Source of the DNA: Pseudomonas sp. G.S.17 | GTDB lineage: Bacteria; Pseudomonadota; Gammaproteobacteria; Pseudomonadales; Pseudomonadaceae | Reading direction: 5' to 3' | Length of the DNA stretch: 64,000 nucleotides | NCBI RefSeq assembly: GCF_038096165.1 | Contig: NZ_CP151076.1 | Coordinates: 992,001 to 1,056,000 of the forward strand | Shown here: positions 54,668-63,908 of the stretch, one piece after another | How the letters are laid out: every line of letters begins with the position of its first letter | Numbering within the stretch: the stretch's first letter is position 1 | The notes under the pieces: generated by a model | Seen by the model: only the letters and a program-made list of their open reading frames with translations | Told to the model about the DNA's origin: nothing | The model's database searches: none | Translations under genes and position numbers: made by a program

Positions 54668-55464
54668 GCTGAAAATCCGTGTTCAGTTGCCGGGAAGCTG
54701 ACGTCTTTGACTGCCGCAACATAGGCCTGCAATGCCGATTGAATATCGGGCTGCCCGATCATGAAGTTCTTCACGAACTTGGGTACCCGACCGGTGATGG
54801 CGAGCCCCAGCATGTCGTGCAGGACCAGCACCTGGCCATCAGTGGCGCTACCCGCGCCGATGCCAATGACCGGAATCTTCACCGCATGGCTGATTTCCTC
54901 GGCCAGTTCGCTGGGCACGCATTCGAGCAGCAGCATCGCCGCGCCAGCCTGCTCAAGCGTGATGGCATCGGCTCGCATTTGCCGCGCCTGGGTTTCCTGT
55001 CGGCCTTGCACCTTGTAACCGCCCAGCACGTTCACCGCTTGCGGGGTGAGGCCCATGTGCGCGCAAACCGGGACACCACGGTCGCTCAGCAGCCGAATCG
55101 ATTCGGCCAGCCAGGCCGCGCCTTCGATCTTGAGCATGTGCGCACCGGCCTGCATCAGCGCTGCGCTGTTGGCGAAGGTTTGATCGAGGGTTGCGTAGGA
55201 CATGAATGGCAGGTCGGCCATGATCAGCGCGCCCTGATTGCCGCGTTTGACGCAGGCCACGTGATAGGCCATCTCGGCGGTGGTAACAGGCAACGTGCTG
55301 TCATGACCTTGCAGGACCATGCCCAGCGAATCGCCGACCAGCAGCACTTCTACGCCGGCCTGACTTGCAGCATGGGCAAAGGTCGCGTCGTAGCAGGTCA
55401 GCATGGTGATTTTCTCACCCTTTTGTTTCAGGCCCAGCAACGACGTAACAGTGATATCTGGCAT
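54664..55464 (-). CDS. panB: 3-methyl-2-oxobutanoate hydroxymethyltransferase
   Basis: A 266-residue TIM-barrel enzyme that makes ketopantoate from ketoisovalerate and methylene-tetrahydrofolate. Motifs are [40 protein letters not shown] and [21 protein letters not shown]. It heads panBCD, 238 bases after folK. That gap holds its promoter region but no element I could identify. The folate gene folK upstream fits its need for a folate cosubstrate. Confidence 0.98.
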   Translation of the reverse strand: MPDITVTSLLGLKQKGEKITMLTCYDATFAHAASQAGVEVLLVGDSLGMVLQGHDSTLPVTTAEMAYHVACVKRGNQGALIMADLPFMSYATLDQTFANSAALMQAGAHMLKIEGAAWLAESIRLLSDRGVPVCAHMGLTPQAVNVLGGYKVQGRQETQARQMRADAITLEQAGAAMLLLECVPSELAEEISHAVKIPVIGIGAGSATDGQVLVLHDMLGLAITGRVPKFVKNFMIGQPDIQSALQAYVAAVKDVSFPATEHGFSA

Positions 55465-55702
55465 GGAAAAGTCCTCGATCAGGCGCTGTGAACACTACGG
55501 CGAGCAACGCGTGAGATTCATCCTGGAAAAGCAGGTACACCGTCGTTTTTGCGGTGTTTACCGAGTCCTGCTTGCGCCCATTGGCCAGCGAACAGGCTGG
55601 CGGGGACGCCTATCTTCGTGAGGAGGGGGCGTGAAGTCAATTGCGCGTGTTACCCCCCGGCTACCGGTTACCGCAGAGCGGTTACAGTCAGGCTGTTACC
55701 GG

Positions 55703-56188
55703 TCAGGTGCGGGCGGGCAGGCGCTCAAGTCCTTCGAAGGGACAATCGGCGAGCATTTGACTCAGGGAGCGGCCGTCCGGCAGCTGCAAATCAGGGGCAA
55801 GCTCGGCCAGCGGGTAGAGCACGAAGGCCCTGGCGTGCATGTGATAGTGCGGCACTTTGAGGCGTGCTTCGTCGATCAGGCGCTCACCGAACAACAGGAT
55901 GTCGAGGTCCAGAGTGCGCGGCCCCCAGCGTTCGTGACGTTCGCGGCCCTGGTCCAGTTCGATGGCTTGCAGCCTGTCGAGCAGTTCCAGCGGCGCCAAC
56001 CCGGTATCCAGCGCGGCAACCGCATTGGTGAAGCGTGGTTGGCCTGGCAGCAGGGAATCGCTGATGTACAAGGCTGAAACGCCGATCCACTGGCTATTCG
56101 GCAACTGCGTCAATGCTGTGATAGCACTGCGCAATTGCTCGGCGGGATCGGCCAGATTGCTGCCCATGCCTATATAGACGCGTTCCAT
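55703..56188 (-). CDS. folK: 6-hydroxymethyl-dihydropterin pyrophosphokinase
   Basis: A 161-residue enzyme that transfers pyrophosphate from ATP to hydroxymethyl-dihydropterin, the step before FolP. Motifs are RVYIGMGSNLADPAEQL, PRFTNAVAALDTGLAPLELL, and WGPRTLDLDILLFG, which holds the metal-binding DxD. It starts 15 bases after pcnB, as in E. coli where pcnB-folK-panB are also neighbours. Confidence 0.97.
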   Translation of the reverse strand: MERVYIGMGSNLADPAEQLRSAITALTQLPNSQWIGVSALYISDSLLPGQPRFTNAVAALDTGLAPLELLDRLQAIELDQGRERHERWGPRTLDLDILLFGERLIDEARLKVPHYHMHARAFVLYPLAELAPDLQLPDGRSLSQMLADCPFEGLERLPART

Positions 56189-56203
56189 GTCAGCAACCCT
56201 GGA

Positions 56204-57613
56204 TCATTCGCCGGAAGTATTCGGCGCGTCGCCAGCGGCGCGTTTGCGCTTGGCACCACTGGTACGGCGGCGTTTGCGCGGCGGGGCGCCCGTGGCGTCA
56301 GGCTTGCTGCTCAGGTCGCGAATCATCTCGCGGCGTTCGCTGTCGTTGCATTCCTGATAATCGGTCCACCATTCGCCCAAGCCGTCGGTCTCTTCGCCAG
56401 CGCTTTCGCGCAGCAGGAGGAAATCGTAACCGGCGCGGAACCGTGGGTTGTCGAGGAGCATGTCGGCGCGTTTGCCGGAGCGACGCGGCAGACGTTCCTG
56501 CATGTCCCAGATCTCACGGATCGGCATGGTGAAGCGCTTCGGAATGGCGATGCGCTGGCACTGCTCAAGGATCAACTCTTGCGCCGCTTCGTTCATGGCC
56601 GGAATCGGCGGCATGCCGCGTTCCTGCAGACGTAGCACCTTGGCGGGCAAAGCTGGCCAGAGCAGGGCCGCAAACAGGAACGCCGGGGTTACCGGCTTGT
56701 TCTGTTTGATGCGCAGGTCGGTGTTGCTCAGGGCTTCACTGATCAGCGTGTGGGTGTAGGTCGGATTGTATTCCAGAGCCTTGGAGCTGGCCGGGAACAA
56801 CGGTTCGAACAGTTCCAGGTCGACCAGCATTTCGAAGGTCGACGCGGCGTAGCCGGACATGAACAGCTTGAGCACTTCTTCGAACAGACGCGCCGACGGG
56901 ATATCGCGCAGCATCGGCGCCAATGGCTGGATCGGCGTGGCGCTGTGTTTTTCGATGCCGAAATCCAGCTTGGCGGCGAAACGCACGGCGCGGAGCATGC
57001 GCACCGGGTCTTCTTTATAGCGCTGCTGCGGATCGCCGATCAGGCGGATCAAGCGATTGCGGATGTCGTGTACGCCGTTGGCGTAATCGAGTACGCGCTC
57101 GGAAACCGGGTCGTAATACAGGGCGTTGATCGTGAAGTCGCGACGCTGGGCGTCCTCTTCAAGCGTGCCGTAAACGTTGTCGCGCAGAATCCGGCCGCTC
57201 TCGTTACGCGAAGACTGGTTGCTGTCTTCGTCCTCATCATCCACCGGATGATTGGCGCGGAAGGTGGCGACTTCGATGATTTCGCGGCCGAAGTGAATAT
57301 GGACCAGCTTGAAGCGCCGGCCGATGATTCGGGCGTTACGAAATTCAGCGCGAACCTGTTCCGGCGTGGCGCTGGTGGCGACGTCGAAATCCTTGGGTTC
57401 GATATGCAGCATCAGGTCCCGCACGCAGCCACCGACCAGATAAGCCTGGTAGCCAGCGTTTTGCAGGCGCTCGACAATGCTGACCGCGTAGCGGCTGAAC
57501 TGGCTGCGTTGCAGCGAGTGTTGGCTGCTGTTGAGCACTTCAGGTGTGCTGCGGATGTGTTGCTGCGGTTTGCGCAGTGGGGAACGGAGAGACTGGAACA
57601 GCTTCTTCAGCAT
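56204..57613 (-). CDS. pcnB: Poly(A) polymerase PcnB
   Basis: A 469-residue nucleotidyltransferase that adds 3' poly(A) tails that promote RNA decay. The catalytic signature GGCVRDLML is followed by KDFDVATSATPEQVRAEFRN with the DxD; the RRDFTINALYYD and RLIGDPQQRYKEDPVRMLRA blocks belong to the class II head. A basic tail (RKRRRTSGAKRKRAA) suits RNA binding. The ATG at 57613 is chosen; the frame is open upstream to 57685, so a longer N-terminus (24 residues) is possible. CrcZ lies just upstream. Confidence 0.96.
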   Translation of the reverse strand: MLKKLFQSLRSPLRKPQQHIRSTPEVLNSSQHSLQRSQFSRYAVSIVERLQNAGYQAYLVGGCVRDLMLHIEPKDFDVATSATPEQVRAEFRNARIIGRRFKLVHIHFGREIIEVATFRANHPVDDEDEDSNQSSRNESGRILRDNVYGTLEEDAQRRDFTINALYYDPVSERVLDYANGVHDIRNRLIRLIGDPQQRYKEDPVRMLRAVRFAAKLDFGIEKHSATPIQPLAPMLRDIPSARLFEEVLKLFMSGYAASTFEMLVDLELFEPLFPASSKALEYNPTYTHTLISEALSNTDLRIKQNKPVTPAFLFAALLWPALPAKVLRLQERGMPPIPAMNEAAQELILEQCQRIAIPKRFTMPIREIWDMQERLPRRSGKRADMLLDNPRFRAGYDFLLLRESAGEETDGLGEWWTDYQECNDSERREMIRDLSSKPDATGAPPRKRRRTSGAKRKRAAGDAPNTSGE

Positions 57614-57760
57614 GGGATGCACTGTTTGAAGGAATATTCGGCCAAATACGAAGAGTGACCGCACGATGGGCGGGGATTCTAGCATTTAGTCGGGGGATGG
57701 TGTAGGAAGCTGCGCGACAGGCTTACAAGAAGGGGGTGAACGGTTTTGTTACGGAAGCTA

Positions 57761-58125
57761 CTGGGGGAGCCGAAGCTCCCCCAAAGTGTGTGCTCTTTAT
57801 TTTTATTGTCTGTTCGGGCTTTTTGTTTTTGTTGAGTGCCCATTCACGAGACTTTTGGTCTGTGAACCCTCCCAATCGGGAGTCAAGAGCAAACGGATTG
57901 CTTTGGTCGCTGCGTTGCAATGATCATTCGATCCAACCAGTTCAGGCGCTACCTTGGGGTAGTTTTTGTTGTTCTCAGCCTGGTCGTGGGGCACGCCCCA
58001 AATACAACTCCTCTCCAAAAGAATCAGTTAGCTGCGCCTCCGCCGTGTTGTTCTTGTTATGCGTGAGTCGATTCGTATTGTTTTTATTATGGGTTTTACT
58101 ACTGCGAGTTTTTGTTGTTCTTGTA
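57761..58125 (-). ncRNA. crcZ: CrcZ small RNA (Hfq/Crc-titrating catabolite-control RNA)
   Basis: The cbrB-pcnB gap is where crcZ lies in Pseudomonas. On the minus strand it is dense in A-rich Hfq/Crc target motifs: AAGAACAACAAAAACT (near 58107-58122), AACAAGAACAACAC (near 58046-58060), GAACAACAAAAACTA (near 57959-57974), CAACAAAAACAAAAAG (near 57819-57834), and ATAAAAACAAT and ATAAAAATAAAG copies. A sigma-54 promoter sits at the upstream end and a perfect GGGGGAGC-TTCG-GCTCCCCC hairpin at 57763-57782 near the 3' end, though no T-run follows it. The predicted length of about 365 nt fits CrcZ. It sequesters Hfq/Crc to relieve catabolite repression. Ends are approximate. Confidence 0.88.
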
Positions 58126-58135
58126 CCAGTGATAT

Positions 58136-58152
58136 TGCAGAACCTGTGCCAA
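58136..58152 (-). promoter_or_regulatory. sigma-54 promoter of crcZ
   Basis: On the minus strand TTGGCAC-AGGTT-CTGCA matches the RpoN -24/-12 elements with correct spacing, putting the start near 58125. CrcZ transcription is known to need RpoN and CbrB. Confidence 0.87.
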
Positions 58153-58210
58153 CTTTTGGAAACCCTTTAAAACCGGGCGTTCGGGCGTTGGAGTCGCTTT
58201 CTGGTGACAT

Positions 58211-58248
58211 AAAAAAGCCGGGACTTCGTTACCGTAAGACCCGGCTTT
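58211..58248 (-). terminator. Terminator after cbrB
   Basis: On the minus strand AAAGCCGGG and CCCGGCTTTTTT flank an internal imperfect stem with GTTACCGTAAG-like sequence. It ends cbrB transcription before crcZ, keeping the sRNA under its own promoter. Confidence 0.8.
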
Positions 58249-58275
58249 TGTTACGTTGAACCTGCGGAGGTAACA
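58249..58275. promoter_or_regulatory. Candidate CbrB enhancer (TGTTAC / GTAACA inverted repeat)
   Basis: TGTTAC (58249-58254) and GTAACA (58270-58275) are perfect inverted half sites 15 bases apart, about 100 to 120 bases upstream of the crcZ -24 element, a normal enhancer distance. My memory of the CbrB site is TGTTAC-N14-GTAACA, one base shorter, so the spacing needs checking. The right half lies in the cbrB 3' untranslated region, next to the cbrB terminator. Confidence 0.7.
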
Positions 58276-58329
58276 CCTTCGACACAAGCCGCGCACGCTC
58301 GGGCCAGAGCCCTGCGCGGCGTTTCTCTA

Positions 58330-59760
58330 TCAGGTCTCGCTGGCCACCCCTTTGCGGCGCGGTATGCCCAGGCGCTGACGACGCTCCCACAGACACTTGC
58401 GGCTGACGCCCAGTTTGCGGGCCAGCTCGGTTTCGGTCATGTGATCCTGATGTTCCAGGACGAAATGCTGGAAGTAATCCTCAAGGGACAAGTCTTCGGT
58501 CGGCTCGTGGCTGGTGGAACTGGACGCATTATGCTGAGCGGGCAGGCCAATGAAGTCCTCGTCGTCCAGGTCGCTCAGTTCGATGTCGATACCCAGCAAC
58601 TCGGCCGAAATTTCCGGGCTTTCGCACAGGATGACCGCGCGTTCCACAGCGTTTTCCAGCTCGCGCACGTTGCCTGGCCAAGTGTAATGGCGAATAGCTT
58701 GCTCGGCATCCGGGGCAAACTTAAGGTCAGTGCGGCCAACCTTGGCGCTTTGCCTCACAAGAAAGGAGCGGGCGATGTCGATGACATCAGCGCCACGTTC
58801 ACGCAGGGCCGGCAGTTTCAGTGCGATCACATGCAGGCGGTAATAAAGGTCTTCCCGGAATTGGCCGACTTTGGCCAGGCTTTTCAGGTCGCGGTGCGTC
58901 GCAGCAATCAGGCGCACGTCGACTTTCTGCGACTGGACCGAGCCAACCCGGCGAATTTCGCCCTCCTGAAGCACGCGCAGCAATCGCGCCTGGGCTTCGA
59001 GGGGCAGCTCGCCAATTTCATCAAGGAACAACGTGCCGCCGTCGGCCGCTTCAACCAGACCGGCACGACCTGCGCTCGCGCCGGTAAAGGCGCCTTTTTC
59101 GTGGCCGAACAGTTCGGACTCGATCAGGGTTTCCGGGATCGCTGCGCAGTTCACCGAAATCATCGGCGCCTTGGCGCGGCGGGAAAGGTTATGCAGCGCA
59201 CGCGCCACCAATTCCTTGCCGGTGCCTGATTCACCCTGGATCAACACATTGGAATCGGTCGGCGCGACCTTGCGAATCTTGCTGTAAAGGTCCTGCATCG
59301 GTGCGCAAGAGCCGATGATGCCGATTTCGCCATTGCTGTTGTCGACCACACCTTTGTCCGCACCGTTGGCCTTGGCCAGACTGCGATCGGCCTGCATGCT
59401 TTGCACGGTTTGACGGTCACGCAGGATCCGCGCCACGGCCTGGAGCATTTCATCGTGGTCGAATGGTTTGGCGATGTAGTCGACGGCGCCCATTTTCATG
59501 GAGTCCACTGCCGAGCGCAGGCTGGCGTAGCTGGTCATGATCAGCACGGGCTTGCCTTCACCCAGCTTGATCAGCTCGGTGCCGGGCGCGCCGGGCAAAC
59601 GCAAATCACTGACGATCAGATCAAACGACGGGATGCTGAATCGTTCCTGGGCTTCCTGCACCGAACCCGCTTCGCTGACCTGGTACTGGTTACGTTCCAG
59701 CAGGCGACGCAGGGCCGAGCGGATAATGGTTTCGTCTTCGACGATCAGAATATGCGGCAT
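58330..59760 (-). CDS. cbrB: NtrC-family response regulator CbrB
   Basis: A 476-residue sigma-54 activator of carbon/nitrogen balance genes, including crcZ. The receiver has its acceptor Asp in FDLIVSDLRLPGAPG. The AAA+ domain has Walker A GESGTGKE, the sigma-54-contacting GHEKGAFTGASAGRAG, and Walker B GGTLFLDEIGELPLE. The C-terminal Fis-type HTH is TETELARKLGVSRKCLWERR. It is 22 bases after cbrA, its sensor kinase, and followed by crcZ, its main target. Confidence 0.97.
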   Translation of the reverse strand: MPHILIVEDETIIRSALRRLLERNQYQVSEAGSVQEAQERFSIPSFDLIVSDLRLPGAPGTELIKLGEGKPVLIMTSYASLRSAVDSMKMGAVDYIAKPFDHDEMLQAVARILRDRQTVQSMQADRSLAKANGADKGVVDNSNGEIGIIGSCAPMQDLYSKIRKVAPTDSNVLIQGESGTGKELVARALHNLSRRAKAPMISVNCAAIPETLIESELFGHEKGAFTGASAGRAGLVEAADGGTLFLDEIGELPLEAQARLLRVLQEGEIRRVGSVQSQKVDVRLIAATHRDLKSLAKVGQFREDLYYRLHVIALKLPALRERGADVIDIARSFLVRQSAKVGRTDLKFAPDAEQAIRHYTWPGNVRELENAVERAVILCESPEISAELLGIDIELSDLDDEDFIGLPAQHNASSSTSHEPTEDLSLEDYFQHFVLEHQDHMTETELARKLGVSRKCLWERRQRLGIPRRKGVASET

Positions 59761-59782
59761 TGATTTGGTTCTCTCGACGGTC

Positions 59783-62731
59783 TCAGTTCACAGCGGACGT
59801 CGCTTCGACATGTCGCGGCAATGTCACCCGAATACGGGTACCGCGCTGGTGCTCGGGGTCGGCCGGGCTGTCGATGGTGATCTGTCCATAATGCTCTTCA
59901 ACGATGGAATAGACCAGTGCGAGGCCCAGTCCGGTACCTTCACCCGGATCCTTGGTGGTGAAGAAGGGTTCGAACAATCGATCCATGATTGCTTTCGGAA
60001 TGCCACTGCCTTCGTCTTCCACAATCAGGTCGACAGTGTGTTCGGAAACTTCGCTGCGCACCCGCACCGCACTGCCCGCAGGCGAGGCGTCACGGGCATT
60101 GGAGAGCAGATTGATGAGCACCTGGGCCAGCCGCTGCGGGTCGCCATCGACCCAGTGGTCGGGATCGCACAGGTTATAGAAATGCACTTCGAAGTTGCGC
60201 CGGTTCAGGGCCAGCAGACCAATGGCATCCTGTGCGACCTCGGCCAGGCACACCGCTTCGTCGGTATGTTGATGGCCGCCGGCGTGAGCGAAGCTCATCA
60301 GCGACTGCACGATGCGGGAAACGCGCTTGGTCTGCTCCAGAATCTGGCTGCTGATTTCGGTCAGTTCGCCATCGTCTTCGCGCTCTTCGCGCAGGTTCTG
60401 CGCCAGGCAGGCGATGCCGGTAATCGGGTTGCCGATTTCGTGCGCCACGCCAGCGGCGAGACGACCGATGCTGGCCAGTCGCTCGGAATGCACCAGTTTG
60501 TCTTCGAGCATCTGCGTGTCGGTCAAGTCTTCGACCAGCAATACCAGGCCGCTGTTGCCGGGGGCCAAGGGCTCGTCGATGGCGGCTTTGTGCAGATTGA
60601 GCCAGCGGGTCTGGCCATCCAGTGCCAGGCGCTGCTTGTGCAGATGCTCGTCGGGAAGATTGATGAACCCCAGCAGCAACTCTTTCCAGGGTTCGGTGAT
60701 GGTCTCAAGCCGCGAGCCGACCACGCGCTGGGCGCCAATGCCGGTCAGTTCTTCCATGGCCTTGTTCCACATCAGGATCTCTTGATCCTTGGCCAACGAG
60801 CACACGCCCATCGGCAGCTCTTGCAATGTCTGCCGGTGATAGCGGCGCAGGGCGTCGAGTTCCGCAGCCAACCCGGTCAGGCGCGAGTGGTAATCCTCAA
60901 GGCGGCTTTCAATAAAGTGGATGTCTTCGGTGACGTAGTTTTCGCCACCGGATTTGTACGGCAGGAAGGTCTCGACCATGTCCTGGGCCACGCTGGGACC
61001 CATCAATCCAGACAGGTTGGCTTCAATGCGATCGCGCAGACGCCGCAGCGCGTACGGACGACGCTCATCAAACGGCAAGTAAAGATCGCGCAACGCCTGC
61101 TCGACTTCCTTCTGCGCAGCCTTGGCGCCCAGCGGTTTGGCCAGTTGCGTGGCGAACTCCTGCGGCGACGCGGCGTGCAGTTCGCGGCGTTGCGGGCGGC
61201 GCACGTTGTCCACCGCGCAGGCTTCGGCGGCGCTGGCTTCTTCCGGGCTGGGATTGCTGAACAGCGAAATCAGGGTGAACAGCAACACGTTGGCGGCCAG
61301 CGAGGCGATTGCCGCCATGTGCCAACTGGTATCGTCCAGCACGTAGATCATGTTCAGCAGCGGGATGTAAAAACCCTGGAAGTTGCCGATCAACGGCAAC
61401 AGCATGCTGACCATCCACACCGTGATGCCCGCCAGCAAACCGGCGATGAAGCCGCGACGATTGGCCGCCGGCCAATACAGCACCGAAAGCACCCCCGGCA
61501 GGAATTGCAGAGTCGCCACGAACGCGACGATGCCCAGATTGGCCAGATCCTGTTGCGCGCCGAGCAACAGATAGAAACCGTAGCCGGCCATGATGATCGC
61601 AACAATCAGGCCGCGCCGGGTCCACTTCAGCCAACGGTAGATATTGCCTTCGGCGGGCGGCTGATAAAGCGGCAGGACCAGATGATTCAAGGCCATGCCC
61701 GACAGCGCCAGGGTCGTGACGATGATCAGCCCGCTGGCCGCCGAAAGCCCGCCGACATAGGCGAGCAGAGCCAGAGCTTTGCTGTTGGCCGCAATGCCGA
61801 TGCCCAGCGTGAAGTATTCCGGGCTGGTGGTCGCGCCGAGCTTGAGCCCGGCCCAGAGAATCAATGGCACAGCCAGGCTCATCAACAACAGGAACAGCGG
61901 CAGGCCCCAGCTGGCGCTGACCAGCGAGCGCGGGCTGAGGTTTTCGGTAAATGTCATGTGGTACATGTGTGGCATGACGATGGCCGAGGCGAAGAACACC
62001 AGCAGCAAGGTGCGCCATGGACCTTCCTGCAGCGGTGTATGCAGGGCGGCGAGCGCGCTCTGGTTCTGCAGCAGCCATTGTTCCAGCGCTTGCGGACCAT
62101 CAAAGACGCCATACAACGCGTACAGGCCGATGCCGCCAATGGCGATGAGTTTGATCACTGACTCAAAGGCAATGGCGAACACCAGGCCTTCGTGTTTCTC
62201 CCGGGTGGCAATGTGGCGCGAGCCGAAGAAAATCGTGAACAGGGTAATCAGCGCGCAAAAGGCCAGGGCAACGCGGTTCTGCACCGGCTCGCGGGTGAGG
62301 ATGCCAATGGAGTCGGCCACCGCCTGGATCTGCAACGCCAGCAGTGGCAGTACGCCGATCAGCATGAAAATAGTGGTCAGCGCGCCCGCCCAGGTGCTGC
62401 GGAAGCGGAACGCAAACAGATCGGCCAGCGATGAAAGCTGATAGGTGCGGGTGATTTTCAGGATCGGATACAGCAACACCGGCGCCAAAAGGAACGCCCC
62501 GGAAACCCCGAGATAACTGGAGAGAAATCCATAGCCGTACTGATAGGCCAGGCCGACCGTCCCGTAGAACGCCCAGGCACTGGCGTAGACGCCCAGCGAC
62601 AAGGTGTAAGTCAGCGGGTGACGAATGATCCAGCGGGGAATGACACCACGCTCGCTGATCCATGCCACGCCGAACAGCACTAATAAATAGGCGGCGCTGA
62701 CCAGAATCATCTGGGTCAGGCTAAAGCTCAT
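59783..62731 (-). CDS. cbrA: Sensor kinase CbrA with SLC5 transporter domain
   Basis: A 982-residue hybrid. Roughly the first 500 residues form a sodium:solute symporter (SLC5) domain of about 13 helices (MSFSLTQMILVSAAYLLVLF; YTLSLGVYASAWAFYGTVGL), which can transport histidine in P. putida. Then a STAC-like linker, a PAS domain (LPMGVCSLAKDQEILMWNKA), a His-kinase core with the phosphorylated His in GVAHEIGNPITGIACL, and the ATPase boxes NLLSNARDAS, EDEGSGIP and GEGTGLGLALV. ATG 62731 is preferred over ATG 62737. It overlaps the upstream small gene by 11 bases. Confidence 0.97.
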   Translation of the reverse strand: MSFSLTQMILVSAAYLLVLFGVAWISERGVIPRWIIRHPLTYTLSLGVYASAWAFYGTVGLAYQYGYGFLSSYLGVSGAFLLAPVLLYPILKITRTYQLSSLADLFAFRFRSTWAGALTTIFMLIGVLPLLALQIQAVADSIGILTREPVQNRVALAFCALITLFTIFFGSRHIATREKHEGLVFAIAFESVIKLIAIGGIGLYALYGVFDGPQALEQWLLQNQSALAALHTPLQEGPWRTLLLVFFASAIVMPHMYHMTFTENLSPRSLVSASWGLPLFLLLMSLAVPLILWAGLKLGATTSPEYFTLGIGIAANSKALALLAYVGGLSAASGLIIVTTLALSGMALNHLVLPLYQPPAEGNIYRWLKWTRRGLIVAIIMAGYGFYLLLGAQQDLANLGIVAFVATLQFLPGVLSVLYWPAANRRGFIAGLLAGITVWMVSMLLPLIGNFQGFYIPLLNMIYVLDDTSWHMAAIASLAANVLLFTLISLFSNPSPEEASAAEACAVDNVRRPQRRELHAASPQEFATQLAKPLGAKAAQKEVEQALRDLYLPFDERRPYALRRLRDRIEANLSGLMGPSVAQDMVETFLPYKSGGENYVTEDIHFIESRLEDYHSRLTGLAAELDALRRYHRQTLQELPMGVCSLAKDQEILMWNKAMEELTGIGAQRVVGSRLETITEPWKELLLGFINLPDEHLHKQRLALDGQTRWLNLHKAAIDEPLAPGNSGLVLLVEDLTDTQMLEDKLVHSERLASIGRLAAGVAHEIGNPITGIACLAQNLREEREDDGELTEISSQILEQTKRVSRIVQSLMSFAHAGGHQHTDEAVCLAEVAQDAIGLLALNRRNFEVHFYNLCDPDHWVDGDPQRLAQVLINLLSNARDASPAGSAVRVRSEVSEHTVDLIVEDEGSGIPKAIMDRLFEPFFTTKDPGEGTGLGLALVYSIVEEHYGQITIDSPADPEHQRGTRIRVTLPRHVEATSAVN

Positions 62732-62897
62732 CGGCATCTCGTTGGCTCTGGAGAATGAAGGTGACCACGATCAGGATCAGCCACAGCAGATACGGGCGAT
62801 ACCAGGCGCCGGTCGCATCTATCCACCAATCCATGATGGCCGGAGAGAACAGGTAAATGCCGACCACCAGCAACAGGACCAATCGGTAAATATACAT
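62721..62897 (-). CDS. cbrX: Small membrane protein upstream of cbrA (CbrX-like)
   Basis: A 58-residue protein with two membrane helices (YIYRLVLLLVVGIYLFSPAI and YLLWLILIVVTFILQSQ) joined by MDWWIDATGAWYRP. The ATG at 62895-62897 has a near-perfect AAGGAGG five bases upstream. Its stop lies inside the start of cbrA (11-base overlap), so cbrA translation probably depends on it. A small gene called cbrX is described at this position in P. putida; I assign the name from position, size and topology. The helical pair could also help insert or modulate CbrA. Confidence 0.85.
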   Translation of the reverse strand: MYIYRLVLLLVVGIYLFSPAIMDWWIDATGAWYRPYLLWLILIVVTFILQSQRDADEL

Positions 62898-63020
62898 TTG
62901 GCCTCCTTCGCGATTCGTTCGCATTGCTGGGGATGAGGAGCGGCATGGTAACGGATGGCGCGCAACCTGCAAGAGGCGTTTCATCACCCGTCTATACAAG
63001 TTGATCGCGACCGCTCTAAC

Positions 63021-63908
63021 TCAGTCTATCCGGGCTTCTTCAAGGTTGCGAACCTGGGGGATCAACGCAACGTTCCAGTGGCCGATTGCCCACTTGAGAA
63101 CCTCTTGCGGCGTGCCATGAGCCAGTTGGCTATCGACCGGCTGTCCCAGCGCGCGCAACGCCCGCAACAATAAAGGCGTCGCCTGATCAGTCGTCAGCGG
63201 TGGTGAGCGATAGGATTTGCCCAGTTTGTTGCCGTCCGGCTGGGTGATCAGTGGCACATGCAGGTAGCGGGGCGCCGGAACACCGAGCAATTCCTGGAGG
63301 TACAGCTGGCGCGGGGTGGAGTCGAGCAAGTCGGCACCGCGCACCACGTCGGTGATGCCTTGCCAGGCGTCGTCGATCACCACCGCCAGTTGATAGGCGA
63401 ACAAACCGTCGCGGCGCTTGATCACGAAATCCCCGACTTCGCGACCCAGATGCTGCTGAAAATTGCCCTGAACCCGATCCTCGAATTGATACTGCACTTC
63501 TGGCACGCGAATCCGGATGGCGGCATTTTCCCAATCGTGACCAGCGTCCCGGCAAATTCCCGGATACACCCCGGCGAACGGTTCCAGCTGTTTGCGCGAG
63601 CATGTGCAGGCATACGCCAGCCCGTGGCTGAGCCAGCGATTGGCGATCTGTGCGTAGGCGTCATGGCGCTGGCTTTGACTGACCAGCTCGCCATCCCACT
63701 CAAAACCGTAGCGTTCCAGGGTATCGAGAATCGCCGCTTGCGCTCCGGGGACTTCTCTTGGCGGATCGAGATCTTCCATGCGCATCAGCCAAAGACCGCC
63801 AACCGAGCGGGCGTCAAGGTACGAGGCCAGTGCTGCGACCAGCGAGCCAAAGTGCAGATAACCGCTGGGCGTCGGCGCAAAGCGCCCGATGTAGGTGGCA
63901 GATTTCAT
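63021..63908 (-). CDS. gluQ: Glutamyl-queuosine tRNA(Asp) synthetase GluQRS
   Basis: A 295-residue truncated glutamyl-tRNA synthetase-like enzyme that attaches glutamate to queuosine 34 of tRNA(Asp). The catalytic half is seen (IGRFAPTPSGYLHFGSLVAA with the HIGH-type motif; NKLGKS as the KMSKS-type loop), a zinc site starts at ACTCSRKQ and ends at GICRDAG, and the anticodon-binding domain is absent as in the family. In other gammaproteobacteria it follows dksA; the 92 bases upstream to the window edge show no dksA coding sequence. Confidence 0.96.
   Translation of the reverse strand: MKSATYIGRFAPTPSGYLHFGSLVAALASYLDARSVGGLWLMRMEDLDPPREVPGAQAAILDTLERYGFEWDGELVSQSQRHDAYAQIANRWLSHGLAYACTCSRKQLEPFAGVYPGICRDAGHDWENAAIRIRVPEVQYQFEDRVQGNFQQHLGREVGDFVIKRRDGLFAYQLAVVIDDAWQGITDVVRGADLLDSTPRQLYLQELLGVPAPRYLHVPLITQPDGNKLGKSYRSPPLTTDQATPLLLRALRALGQPVDSQLAHGTPQEVLKWAIGHWNVALIPQVRNLEEARID

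Noticed and set aside
57736..58170. A 144-codon frame on the plus strand between pcnB and cbrB
   Set aside because: It is antisense to crcZ. Its Phe/Leu/Val-rich content simply reflects the complement of A-rich Hfq/Crc motifs.
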